A DNA stretch of 21,319 nucleotides from an uncultured Ruminococcus sp. (GTDB taxonomy: Bacteria; Bacillota; Clostridia; Oscillospirales; Ruminococcaceae). A program made the position numbers and the translations under genes. The notes beneath the pieces were generated by a model that was given only the letters and a program-made list of their open reading frames with translations, searched no databases and had not been told where the DNA came from. This document shows positions 7,797-16,300 of this stretch, piece after piece (within the stretch, counting starts at the first letter, position 1; every line of letters begins with the position of its first letter). The DNA lies in NCBI GenBank assembly GCA_900543105.1, contig UQQA01000028.1, forward strand, positions 1 to 21,319, read 5' to 3'.

Positions 7797-9267
7797 AAAA
7801 GCTAAGGCAATAATGATACAGGGAACGATGTCAAACTCGGGAAAAAGCTTCATCGCCGCCGCCCTTTGCAGAATATTTAAGCAGGACGGCTATTCCGCTG
7901 CTCCGTTCAAGTCGCAGAATATGGCGCTCAATTCTTACATAACCTCGGACGGGCTGGAAATGGGCAGAGCGCAGGCAATGCAGGCGGAAGCGGCGGGAAT
8001 TGAGCCGTCCGTGCTGATGAATCCGATACTTTTGAAGCCGACGACCGATGTAGGTTCGCAGGTCATCGTCAACGGCGAGGTGCGCGGAAATATGAAAGCG
8101 GTCGATTATTTCCGTCATAAAAAGGATCTCATTCCCGACATTATGAAAGCTTATAACGAACTCGCTTCGCAGCATGATATCATCGTTATCGAGGGCGCAG
8201 GCAGCCCTGCCGAGATAAATCTGAAACGTGACGATATCGTAAATATGGGCATGGCGAAGCTTGCGAATGCGCCCGTTCTGCTCACGGGAGATATCGACCG
8301 AGGCGGCGTTTTCGCACAGCTTCTCGGAACGCTTATGCTTCTTGACGAGGACGAGCGGAGCATCGTAAAAGGACTTATCGTGAACAAATTCCGAGGTGAT
8401 AAAAGCATCTTTTCGGACGGCGTAAAAATGCTTGAAGAGCGCGGAAACAAACCCGTTGTCGGAGTTGTACCGTACATAAACTGCGATATTGAGGACGAGG
8501 ACAGTCTTTCGGAAAAACTCAGAAACGGCGAAAAAGGGTTAGTCAATATTGCTGTTATCCGATTGCCGAGAATATCGAACTTTACCGATTTTGACGTGTT
8601 CTCGCAGTATGACGGTGTTTCTGTGCGCTATGTCAAAAAGCCGCAGGAGCTTCCCGATGCGGATATGATAATCGTTCCGGGAACGAAAAGCACTATCTCG
8701 GATATGAAATGGCTTCGTGAGAGCGGTATTGAGGCCGCGGTAAAAAAATGCACTTCAAACGGAGTTCCCATATTCGGGATATGCGGCGGATACCAGATGC
8801 TCGGCGAAACTATCACTGACTCCGTTGGTGCAGAGGGCGGCGGCTCGATAAGCGGAATGGGACTTTTGAAGCTCAAAACCGATTTTTCAAGTGAGAAAAC
8901 ACGCAGCCGAACAGAGGGTAGATTCGCCGAAGTCAGCGGAGCTTTCTCTGACCTTTCGGGAGCGGGATTTTACGGCTACGAAATTCACAACGGCAGGACC
9001 GTTTCCGGGGAAACGCCGCTTCTATCCTGCGAAAATGCCGACCTCGGCGCACAGAATGGCAGCGTTTACGGCTGTTATATCCACGGCATTTTCGACAGTG
9101 CAGAGGTTTCCGAGTGCATTGTGAAAACATTGTTTGAACGCAAAGGTCTGACCTACGGCGGCGGAAAGACCGACCGCAAAGCCTACAAGGAAATGCAGTT
9201 CGATATCCTCGCAAAAAATGTCCGTGAAAATATAGATATGGAACTCATCTACAGGATCTTACACTAA
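7789..9267 (+). CDS. cobQ: Cobyric acid synthase (glutamine-hydrolysing)
   Basis: CobQ (CbiP) amidates four peripheral carboxylates of adenosylcobyrinic acid a,c-diamide, using ATP and glutamine. The N-terminal dethiobiotin-synthetase-like domain shows a P-loop variant GTMSNSGKS (12-20), PFKSQNMALNSYIT, the EGAGSPAEINL segment and LTGDIDRGGVFAQLLGT. The C-terminal type-1 glutamine amidotransferase domain has Cys332 in PIFGICGGYQMLG and His432 in GCYIHGIFD. The 492-residue length is normal. The last two codons (CAC TAA) lie inside the left end of a MITE that begins at 9262, so the present C-terminus was probably set by that insertion. The missing tail is likely to be short. Confidence 0.95.
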   Translation: MAKKAKAIMIQGTMSNSGKSFIAAALCRIFKQDGYSAAPFKSQNMALNSYITSDGLEMGRAQAMQAEAAGIEPSVLMNPILLKPTTDVGSQVIVNGEVRGNMKAVDYFRHKKDLIPDIMKAYNELASQHDIIVIEGAGSPAEINLKRDDIVNMGMAKLANAPVLLTGDIDRGGVFAQLLGTLMLLDEDERSIVKGLIVNKFRGDKSIFSDGVKMLEERGNKPVVGVVPYINCDIEDEDSLSEKLRNGEKGLVNIAVIRLPRISNFTDFDVFSQYDGVSVRYVKKPQELPDADMIIVPGTKSTISDMKWLRESGIEAAVKKCTSNGVPIFGICGGYQMLGETITDSVGAEGGGSISGMGLLKLKTDFSSEKTRSRTEGRFAEVSGAFSDLSGAGFYGYEIHNGRTVSGETPLLSCENADLGAQNGSVYGCYIHGIFDSAEVSECIVKTLFERKGLTYGGGKTDRKAYKEMQFDILAKNVRENIDMELIYRILH

Positions 9268-9377
9268 ACACTGTTGAAATCTTGAAAAAATCAACCGACA
9301 ATCCTGTATCTGTTAAAAACAGATTTATATTGGGATTTCGGCGCAGATTTTTTCCAAATTTTAAATGGTGTTAAGTA
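9262..9377 (+). mobile_element. Hairpin MITE, copy 1 (116 bases)
   Basis: The terminal inverted repeats are about 32 bases: CACTAAACACTG... at the left, and at the right the reverse complement of TACTTAACACCATTTAAAAT.... Both run into AAAAAATC / GATTTTTT. Flanks are TTA (9259-9261) and TAA (9378-9380), a diverged 3-base target duplication. The interior pairs further (CCGA/TCGG, AATCC/GGATT, ATCTGTT/AACAGAT), so nearly the whole element can fold back. It carries no coding capacity. It supplies the stop codon of cobQ. Its hairpin with a T-run could act as a terminator for the cob operon. Confidence 0.85.
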
Positions 9378-9423
9378 TAAAATAAAAATTTATACAATTG
9401 CCCTATCTATTTGAAGAAATATA

Positions 9424-9432
9424 TGGTATAAT
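9424..9432 (+). promoter_or_regulatory. Extended -10 promoter for the DMT transporter
   Basis: TGGTATAAT gives a TGn extended -10 with a perfect TATAAT at 9427-9432. No good -35 lies at 16-18 bases, as is usual for extended -10 promoters. It sits 47 bases downstream of the MITE end and 40 bases before the ATG at 9473. Confidence 0.65.
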
Positions 9433-9472
9433 AAAAAATCAGTTTAAAAATATTTTGGGGGAAAATCAAACT

Positions 9473-10318
9473 ATGGTACTTATGCTCCTTGTAGTCCTGT
9501 GCTACACTATCACATCGCTCAATGATAAATACGCCGTCACAAAAGCAGGAATGAACGGAAGTCAGATGACTTTCATTATGGCAGCCGCAACGGCGTTTTT
9601 TATGCTCTTCACACTGCCGTTTTCGGACAGAACTTTTCAGCTTACGCCGCTTTCGTTCGTGTTCATAATCCTGCTGTTTATCTCAAAGCTGCTCGAGTTT
9701 CAGATGTCGGCAAAAATACTCATCGATATGTCAGCCTTTGAGCTTAAAGCCTGGCTCGGAATAGTTGTTTTTATGTCGTATTTCACCGATATCGCACTCG
9801 GAAAAGCCGCTTTTTCCGTATTGAAGATAATCTGCATCGCAGTGACTGTCGCAGGTCTTATCCTTATCGCAAAATCGGGCAAAAAAACGATGAACTACGG
9901 CAAAATAGTCATTCCGCTCATACTCTATCTTCTCTCGCGTTACGGCTACGGAATTGCCGTTACATGGATAAACAAAGAGGGCTGTATCTCGCCCGATATG
10001 GCGCTTTTTGCGGCACTTATCCTCCTTGCGGTCGTACTCTTACCCAAAGCAGGCATCGTTTCGCTCGTTAAAAATAAGCCAAAGGAAACCGCTATTGTCG
10101 CACTCGCAAAGATACCGAACGCCCTCGGACTTATGCTCGAAAACGCAGTTATCGCCGTGAGCCTTACGAACGATGCGTTCATTCCGCCGATGATACTTAT
10201 TGCGATCCTTGTAATAGATATGTTCAAAAAGACAACGCGCCCAACAGGTCTGAATCTCGCAGGAAGCATAGTCTGCGCCGTAGGAATTCTCGGTTTCCAG
10301 CTGGCGGCGCTGGTTTAA
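9473..10318 (+). CDS. DMT/EamA-like small-molecule transporter
   Basis: A 281-residue, almost entirely hydrophobic protein with about ten transmembrane segments. This matches drug/metabolite transporters with two five-helix EamA-like halves: 1-130, ending VTVAGLILIAKSG, and 140-281, ending GSIVCAVGILGFQLAALV. The paired 'G-x-x-L' final helices of each half are typical. ATG 9473 was preferred over an in-frame TTG at 9398. The TTG lies upstream of the extended -10 promoter, while the ATG has GGGGG at 9457-9461. The gene is separate from the cob operon by promoter and MITE. The substrate cannot be inferred. Export of a metabolite is the commonest role in the family. Confidence 0.8.
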   Translation: MVLMLLVVLCYTITSLNDKYAVTKAGMNGSQMTFIMAAATAFFMLFTLPFSDRTFQLTPLSFVFIILLFISKLLEFQMSAKILIDMSAFELKAWLGIVVFMSYFTDIALGKAAFSVLKIICIAVTVAGLILIAKSGKKTMNYGKIVIPLILYLLSRYGYGIAVTWINKEGCISPDMALFAALILLAVVLLPKAGIVSLVKNKPKETAIVALAKIPNALGLMLENAVIAVSLTNDAFIPPMILIAILVIDMFKKTTRPTGLNLAGSIVCAVGILGFQLAALV

Positions 10319-10383
10319 TTCGTAATGCTTAATGCGTAATGCGTAATTATATGAACCTCGTAAATACATTGTAATTTTGTAGA

Positions 10384-10400
10384 GGACGGGTCGCCCGTCC
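10384..10400. repeat. REP-like G+C hairpin in cassette A
   Basis: GGACGGG and CCCGTCC are perfectly complementary across a TCG loop. The context GTAG-AGGACGGG...CCC, followed by GCAAGGCGTTTTGG and AATAAA, parallels the hairpin at 19044-19064. This suggests one dispersed repeat module. Confidence 0.7.
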
Positions 10401-10433
10401 CGTGCCGCAAGGCGTTTTGGGACAATAAAATAA

Positions 10434-10506
10434 GGGATCCTCTAAAAACCGGAACACGATCAAAGTCGTAGAAAATTTGCCGTGAGGGAGGTTTTTAGAG
10501 GTTCCC
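10434..10506. mobile_element. 73-base inverted-repeat element with 17-base arms
   Basis: The left arm GGGATCCTCTAAAAACC (10434-10450) and right arm GGTTTTTAGAGGTTCCC (10490-10506) are complementary except for one pair. They are separated by 39 bases without coding potential. ATAA occurs directly outside both ends (10430-10433 and 10507-10510), consistent with a 4-base target duplication. It is unrelated in sequence to the TACTMAACACC MITE family. Confidence 0.6.
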
Positions 10507-10516
10507 ATAATAAATA

Positions 10517-10562
10517 CCCTTGTTTTAACGACTTTTTATCCGATAAAACAAGGGCATTTTTG
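10517..10562. terminator. Terminator between converging genes
   Basis: CCCTTGTTTTA (10517-10527) and TAAAACAAGGG (10544-10554) form an 11-base stem followed by a T-run on the plus strand (10557-10561). On the minus strand the tract after the stem is only moderately T-rich. It mainly serves the DMT transporter and may also stop the opposing lipoprotein transcript. Confidence 0.75.
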
Positions 10563-10565
10563 TTA

Positions 10566-10653
10566 TACTCAACACCATTTAAAATTTGGAAAAAATCAAG
10601 CCGACAATCTCGAATATATAGGATTTCGGCGCAGATTTTTTTGGTGTTTAGTA
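10566..10653 (+). mobile_element. Hairpin MITE, copy 2 (88 bases)
   Basis: The left end TACTCAACACCATTTAAAAT and right end GGTGTTTAGTA are inverted. Perfect TTA target duplications stand at 10563-10565 and 10654-10656. The left 32 bases match the inverted right arm of copy 1 with one difference. The right arm is about 12 bases shorter (GATTTTTTTGGTGTT instead of a CCAAATTTTAAA insert), so it is internally deleted. The interior stem GCCGA/TCGGC with the flanking AA and GCA bulge is kept. It is nested inside cassette A next to the terminator. Confidence 0.85.
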
Positions 10654-10712
10654 TTAGTATTACAATGTATTTGCAAAGTCCAAATAATTACGCATTCCGC
10701 ATTCCGAATTAA

Positions 10713-11408
10713 TTAATAAGTGTTTCCGCCGTAGGAGATAGAATCTATCTTCCGGTAACCGTTGTCCTTTACGATCCTGACTTCCATTTCGGTTTCTGCG
10801 CCGTAATCGTCAAATTTGGTGGTAATGGTGTAGTTATCGTCAGCGGAATCCTTTAATTCAACAATGGGTTCGCCGTCCTCCATTATCCATTGAAAGCCGC
10901 AGCCCTTTGCCGTAACATAGCCGTAAAGTTCGCCGTCAATGTCGATGTAATAAGGCTCATCGCCGCCAAGTATTCCCGAATATCTGCTTTCGATAAAGCT
11001 GTCGGTGAGATAGCTTCGCATATATTCGTCAAGGTCGGCTGTGTCGGTGAACTGTGTGCTGACCTTTGCAAACTGTCTGCCGTCAACATCGATGGCATTT
11101 TCATCGTCCCTCGGAATATTTCCTCCGCCGATCCGGTCGATATAGTTGAGCGCACCCAAAAGCTGACGTGCCGCAGAAACAAGCTCATCGTCCCCAATTG
11201 TCTCATCATCTGTCGGTGCTTCCGTCTCGTCGGGAACGCTTTCCGAAACGCCCGTTTGCTCCATCGTTCCGATGTTTTCAGTAGTTTCAGCTTCACTTAC
11301 TGCAAGGGTCGTTGTTTCGCCCGAAGTCTCGGCAGGCTTGTCATTCACCGCCGAGCAGGAAGTAAGTATAAGGCAGACTGCGCCTATCATTGCAAGAAAT
11401 TTTTTCAT
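10713..11408 (-). CDS. Secreted lipoprotein of unknown function
   Basis: A 231-residue protein. The N-terminus MKKFLAMIGAVCLILTSCS is a lipoprotein signal with lipobox LTSC, so Cys18 would be lipidated. A Thr/Glu-rich linker covers about residues 25-75. The rest (76-231) is a compact acidic domain with ELVSAARQLLGALNYIDRIGGG and repeated YIDIDGELYGYV-like strands. A distant likeness to IseA-type secreted inhibitor domains is possible but not established. The start is set by AGAGAGGATG upstream. A strong promoter precedes it. The stop codon lies in the edge of repeat cassette A. It may be the last gene of the NRPS-HAD-lipoprotein stretch in position, but it has its own promoter. Confidence 0.85.
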   Translation of the reverse strand: MKKFLAMIGAVCLILTSCSAVNDKPAETSGETTTLAVSEAETTENIGTMEQTGVSESVPDETEAPTDDETIGDDELVSAARQLLGALNYIDRIGGGNIPRDDENAIDVDGRQFAKVSTQFTDTADLDEYMRSYLTDSFIESRYSGILGGDEPYYIDIDGELYGYVTAKGCGFQWIMEDGEPIVELKDSADDNYTITTKFDDYGAETEMEVRIVKDNGYRKIDSISYGGNTY

Positions 11409-11470
11409 AAATTATCATCCTCTCTTTATGTCATCAGATCACTTGTGCCGATCAAAGTTCAGCATAAAGT

Positions 11471-11499
11471 ATTATACATTGTCATTTTTTTATTGTCAA
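11471..11499 (-). promoter_or_regulatory. Sigma-70/SigA promoter for the 231-residue lipoprotein
   Basis: On the minus strand, TTGACA (11499-11494) and TATAAT (11476-11471) are both perfect consensus hexamers with a 17-base spacer. The start of transcription is expected near 11464, about 55 bases before the ATG. Confidence 0.88.
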
Positions 11500-11558
11500 G
11501 CAAAAATTTCTCACTTGCAAAAAACGGCGGTCAAATACATTGAACAGGCACGGCGTTG

Positions 11559-12713
11559 TTATTCACGGATATCCCAAGGCATAACCTCGTCCTTAACGGT
11601 AAATTCAGAAGTGCCGCTCTCCTTGTCGTATGCAATGCAGCTGTGGAGATATTCACTGCCGTTCCATACGATGTAGTTGTTCTCGTCAAGATAATTTAAA
11701 TCCGCACTTTCGGGAACACCTCCGCTCAGATAGAATTCAGCCTCCTGCTCGGCGGTGACGCCGTATTCAATGCACTTATAATCGCAGAAGCCGCGAAGCT
11801 TTTCATTCGGCTCGGAGTATTTAATGCTAAGACGCTTACTTCCCCAGAAAATCTCTGCGCCGTAATCGATAGGATAGAATATCGCATGATCCCAGAAAAG
11901 CTGTCTGCTGTCGCCATAGTCTATGATCTGCGGCTTCATGAATTCTAAATATCCGCAGCGGACTTCAAAGAGCATATCGTCCTCGTCCACGGTGTATGGC
12001 TCATACGGGTTTTCGGGTACTGCAAGCTGAAGAAGCTTACCGAGGGAAAGCTGATAGTCGCCGTTGTCCTCTATATAATAAACGGAAAAAAGCGAAGCCG
12101 CATCATAAAAATTCGTCTGATTTCCGAGTCCGTCATCATAATATTCTTCAAGCTTCTTGTTGAGATATTCCACCATGCAAAGATAGTATTCGTCCTTGCC
12201 GTCAAGATCAAAATCGTCCTTTACATAGGAGATCACGGGCGAAGCATTGTCGAACGAGTATCCGAAATAGCTCTCGGCATATTCGACAGCATTTTTGTAT
12301 ATGTACTCTATGCTTTGTTTCTCTTCATCATAATAGCTTTCAGGATATGGATCGGCAAATCTGAACATATCGTTACGGCGTGAAGCCATAATTGCGTCAA
12401 TATCGCATACCTCGGGCGAGCCCTTTATGACCTCGGGAGATGTGACATTGTTCGGCGTTATCTGTTGGAAATACTCGTATGCAATGTTCACGGTCGTTTC
12501 TTCTGTTTCGCTCTCGGAGCTTTCCTCGCTGACGGTCGTTTCCGTGCTTTCGGCTGTTGTTTCCTCGGCTTCGGTCACCGCAGTTTCTTCCGAAGCTGTG
12601 ACTGTTTCGGGAGTTGTTTCCGTGACAGCTTCATTTCCGCCGTTTCTGCAGGCAGAGAGCGCAATTGCGGCAAATGCAAGCATAAAGGCAGCTATTTTTC
12701 TTATGTTTTTCAT
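11559..12713 (-). CDS. Secreted lipoprotein with Thr/Glu-rich linker
   Basis: A 384-residue protein from the ATG at 12713, which is served by AAAGGGAA. An upstream in-frame ATG at 12788 would place 25 unrelated residues before the signal peptide and is rejected. The signal MKNIRKIAAFMLAFAAIALSAC has lipobox ALSAC (Cys22). Residues 26-75 are almost only Thr, Glu, Ser, Val and Ala, a wall-spanning linker. The C-terminal domain (about 80-384) includes DDFDLDGKDEYYL, a Ca-binding-like DxDxDGxxE loop seen in many surface proteins. No enzyme motif was recognised. It lies 61 bases downstream of the HAD gene and could be read from the NRPS promoter. Only a poor promoter (TTGGGA/TATATA, 18-base spacer) is visible in the gap. 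Confidence 0.82.
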   Translation of the reverse strand: MKNIRKIAAFMLAFAAIALSACRNGGNEAVTETTPETVTASEETAVTEAEETTAESTETTVSEESSESETEETTVNIAYEYFQQITPNNVTSPEVIKGSPEVCDIDAIMASRRNDMFRFADPYPESYYDEEKQSIEYIYKNAVEYAESYFGYSFDNASPVISYVKDDFDLDGKDEYYLCMVEYLNKKLEEYYDDGLGNQTNFYDAASLFSVYYIEDNGDYQLSLGKLLQLAVPENPYEPYTVDEDDMLFEVRCGYLEFMKPQIIDYGDSRQLFWDHAIFYPIDYGAEIFWGSKRLSIKYSEPNEKLRGFCDYKCIEYGVTAEQEAEFYLSGGVPESADLNYLDENNYIVWNGSEYLHSCIAYDKESGTSEFTVKDEVMPWDIRE

Positions 12714-12774
12714 AGTTTTATTCCCTTTTGAAATACGTAATATATAACATATATTGACATAATGTCCCAAAACT

Positions 12775-13362
12775 TTAGCTTTCGGCAAGAACCGCGAAGA
12801 TATCGTTCCAAGAAAATATCCTCACAATATTTTCGTGCGAAATATCCTGATTGTAAGGCGCATCGAAAAGCAGTACCTTTATCCCGTTTTCGGCAAGATA
12901 AAGCGCAGTGTCGCCCTTGTCCTCAATCATAATGTCGGCTGAAATGCGCCTGCAAAAACCAAGCTTCTGCGGCGGCGTACCGACTTCGGAGCAGTAGAAG
13001 ATATCGTTGAAGCGAAAGTCGTTTTTTTCGACCCATTTTCGGAATAAGTGCCTGCTTAATGCGCCGAGCGGCGTATGCTGTGTGGAGAATTTCCGAGCCG
13101 TTATAACGTAAAGCTCATTTCCGCCCGAGCAAAGCTTTTCGCAGACCTCAACAGCGTTCTCACGGGGAGAGAGCCGACTGCAATAATCGTAAAAATGCCG
13201 CAAACCGAACAGAAACTCACGCCGCTTGCTCTCGCCGAATATCTCCGCAGTCGTGTAGCCGCTCGGGTCGGTCGGAGCGTGTCCGAAAAAACGCTCGCCG
13301 TAGACAAAATTGAACCCTGACATATCCGTGAGTACGCCGTCAGCGTCGGTTGCTATCACCAT
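12775..13362 (-). CDS. HAD-superfamily phosphatase, 5'(3')-deoxyribonucleotidase-like
   Basis: A 195-residue HAD hydrolase. Motif I is DADGVLTD (nucleophile Asp6, acid/base Asp8), motif II Thr is in YVITAR, and motif IV is MIEDKGDTALYLAENG. The family dephosphorylates nucleotides or small metabolites, and the NT5C-like subgroup is the nearest in appearance. The ATG at 13362 lies inside the 3' end of the NRPS gene (a 23-base overlap), with GAGGGAT as ribosome binding site. The two are therefore probably translationally coupled, and it may act on the NRPS product or an intermediate. That link is inference. Confidence 0.85.
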   Translation of the reverse strand: MVIATDADGVLTDMSGFNFVYGERFFGHAPTDPSGYTTAEIFGESKRREFLFGLRHFYDYCSRLSPRENAVEVCEKLCSGGNELYVITARKFSTQHTPLGALSRHLFRKWVEKNDFRFNDIFYCSEVGTPPQKLGFCRRISADIMIEDKGDTALYLAENGIKVLLFDAPYNQDISHENIVRIFSWNDIFAVLAES

Positions 13363-16300
13363 TGTGCTTATCCCTCATTTCCGAAACTGCACGAAACAGC
13401 TTTTCCGTAATTTCCTCCGAGTTTCTGCCCTTCGGGTCGATCGGCTCTCCGAAATCTATCGTCAGCGAATATTTTTTCAGCTTTTCAACATCAAAAAGCC
13501 GAGGTGAATTTCTGTAAACGGGAAAAATTCTACCCGAACCGCCGATATAAACGGGAACTGCCTTTACGCCCGACTTTTTCGAGAGCAAAGCCGCACCCTT
13601 TTTGAATTTTCCGAGCCGTCCCGACCTCGTTCGTGTACCCTCGGGGTGAATGAGCAGAAAACGCTTTTCTCCCGTCAGAACTTCGAGCGCACGTTCAAGC
13701 GCAGGAGCGAAATCGCCATTTCGTTCAATAGGTATGCCGCCCGTGATACGAAAAACACGCTTCGGAATGGGCTTCTCCAGATGCTCCGCCGCAATGAGTG
13801 CGCAAACCTCGTCAAGCTTTGCCGTTTTGCCGAGCGCAGTCCATACCCACATACAGTCGAGGTCGCTTTCGTGATTGGGACATAGAATGTATTTTTCATT
13901 CGGGTGAAGCCGTTCAAGCCCCATCACCTTGAAGCTGTAAAGTGAATGCGAAAGCCTTGCAAACGCCGCAAAAAGCCTGCGGTCGCCCGAGGTTCGCTCC
14001 ATAGGATAAATGCTGTAATCCGTGCGCTTTTCCGAGGGCTTTTCCATCGCCGCAAGCTTCCTCGCCGTGCGGTGAATGTAAATGTCCTTGGGCGTGAAAG
14101 CAAAGCCGTCCTGCATCGCATGTGCCGTGAACTCCATTGCGGAAAAGCTGTCGCCGCCAAGCTCGAAAAAATCGTCCTCCGCCCCGACACGCTCAATGCC
14201 GAGAACTTTTGCCGCATAGGTGCAAAGCTTGCGTTCCGCATCGTTTTGCGGCGCAGTGTATTCGCGTTCGCTCGGCGCAAAAACTACCTCGGGCAGAGCC
14301 TTTCTGTCAGTCTTTCCGCTCGCTGTCAGCGGCATTTTTGCAAGGTGCGCAAAGCAGTTCGGTATCATATAAGCAGGCAGTTTTTCCGACAAAAACCTGC
14401 GAAGCTCCCGCTCATCGGCAGAAGCACCGGTGTAAAAAGCCGCAAGGTATTTTTCGCCCCTGCCGTCCGTCCTGCAAACGACCGCCGCATTTGTTATTCC
14501 GCCGAATGAGCAGAGCGCATTTTCAATTTCGCCAAGCTCAATGCGCAGCCCCCTAAGCTTTATCTGAAAGTCTTTTCTGCCGAGAAATCCGATGCTCCCG
14601 TCAGCGCGCATAATGCCCATATCACCCGTGCGGTACATCGTTTCACCGATAAAAAACGGGTCGGGGAGAAACCTTTCAGCCGTGAGCTTTTCCTCGCCGA
14701 GATAGCCTTTTCCCACGCCGCTTCCCGAAATAAATATCTCACCGCCGATGCCGACGGGAACAGGTTTCATTTTCTCGTCAAGAATATATATCCTCGTGTT
14801 TGCGACAGGCTTTCCGATAGTCATATCCGCTTCGTCAGCCGCCGCAAACGCTGACCATACCGTTGTTTCGGCAGGTCCGTAAATGTTGTAAAGTTTTGCA
14901 TTCGTCAGCTTTTTCAGCTTTGTGCAGAGCGACGGCGGAAACTCCTCACCACCGAGGATTATAACTTTTAGCTTGGAAAGATAGCCAAGGTAGCTTTCAT
15001 CAAAAAGGTAGCTGCGCATTTTGGTCGGCGTTGTCTGAATGACCTGCGCGCCGCTCTCTTCAATGAGCCTGCCGAGTGACCTCTGCGAAGCCGCCTGCTC
15101 ATCATCGGCGAGGTATATCGTTATCCCGTTCAGGAGCGGCAGAATACTTTCCGTCACGAAAATATCGAAAACAATGTCCGTTACCGAAACGATGCTTCGG
15201 ATATCTTCACCGAGGATCCCGCCGACAACGTTGAACCGATTTGCCGAGCAGTAGTTCATAACGTTTCTGTGCGATATCAGCGTACCTTTCGGCTTTCCTG
15301 TCGAACCCGATGTGAAGATAACATAGCAGATATCTTCGGGCGAAGCCTTCACGGGCGCAGTGTCGGAAACGTAGGAATAATCAAAGCTTTCAAGCTGTAT
15401 TTCCTCGGAAATATCAACGTCCGCGCTGCAGGTCAGCGCAAGCTTCGCACCGACATTTTTCAGCATAAACCGAATACGCTCGGCAGGATATTCGGGCGAA
15501 ACAGGCATATACGCACCGCCCGTTTTCATTACCGCAAGCATCGCAATTATAAGGTGCGGACTTCTTCCCGAAATTATCGGAACGATGTCACCGTGCGAAA
15601 TTCCCTTGTCACGCAGAAAAGCCGCCAGCGCTCCCGACATCTCTTCAAGCTGAGCGTAAGTGAAGCTTTTACCTCTGAAAACAAGAGCTGTCCTGTCGGG
15701 CGTTTTCGCCGCAAGTTCGGAAAAAGCTTCATGTACGCACTTATCCGAAGCGAAGCCGACGCTCGTTTCGTTGAAGCGTTTTATCAGCATATCGAATTCA
15801 TCATCGGGAAGAACGGAAATTTTTCCGATGTTTTTTCCCGAAACGACCTGCTTTAGAATATGTATAAAACGCTGTGCAAGCAGTTCAACTTCGCCGTTCT
15901 GCGGAAAAACAGCCGTGCGGTGATCTATCGTCAGTGTGAATGAGCCAAGACTGTCACGGTCATCAATGTGAATGGAAAGCGGCACTTCGAGCCAGCCGTT
16001 CCCGAACCATTCCGTTTTCGCAGGGATATCCGTCCGTGAGTTCTGAAAGCTGAAAGCCGCATCAAAAAGCCGTCCCGAGCCGCAAGTTTTACCCCTTATC
16101 CCATGAAGAATTTCCCCGAGCGAAACATCTCTGTGTCGGAAAATATCCCTATGCCCGTTCGATATATTTTTGAAAAGCTCATCTGTATGATCGCCGATAT
16201 CGATCGTCAGCGGAAGAGTTGAGATGAACATTCCTGCCGTGCTTTTCTCCCTTGCGCCGCTCCTGCCGAGGACGGGAACGCCGATAGTTACCGTGCTTCT

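Larger units (their letters stand above)
10316..10716. repeat. Intergenic inverted-repeat cassette A (heptad type), about 400 bases
   Basis: This explains the 394-base gap between two converging genes. The left arm (10316-10375) is a run of GTAATGC-type heptads, then AATTATATGAACC and AAATACATTGTAAT (10362-10375). The right arm (10659-10716) is its imperfect inverse: ATTACAATGTATTT (10659-10672, a perfect 14-base complement), then AATTACGCATTCCGCATTCC. Inside lie a G+C hairpin (10384-10400), a 17-base inverted-repeat element (10434-10506), a terminator (10517-10560) and MITE copy 2 (10566-10653). The TAA stops of both flanking genes lie in the outer AT-rich edges of the arms. A similar cassette is at 18972-19202. 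Confidence 0.75.

Noticed and set aside
12750..12771. GACAT-A-ATGTC palindrome as an operator before the 384-residue lipoprotein
   Set aside because: Only 11 bases in an AT-rich gap with a weak promoter and no second copy at the other promoters. Not enough to call a binding site.
13946..14556. Plus-strand open frames inside the NRPS gene
   Set aside because: They are antisense to the carrier and acyltransferase coding region, Arg/Cys-rich, and without RBS or recognisable motifs.
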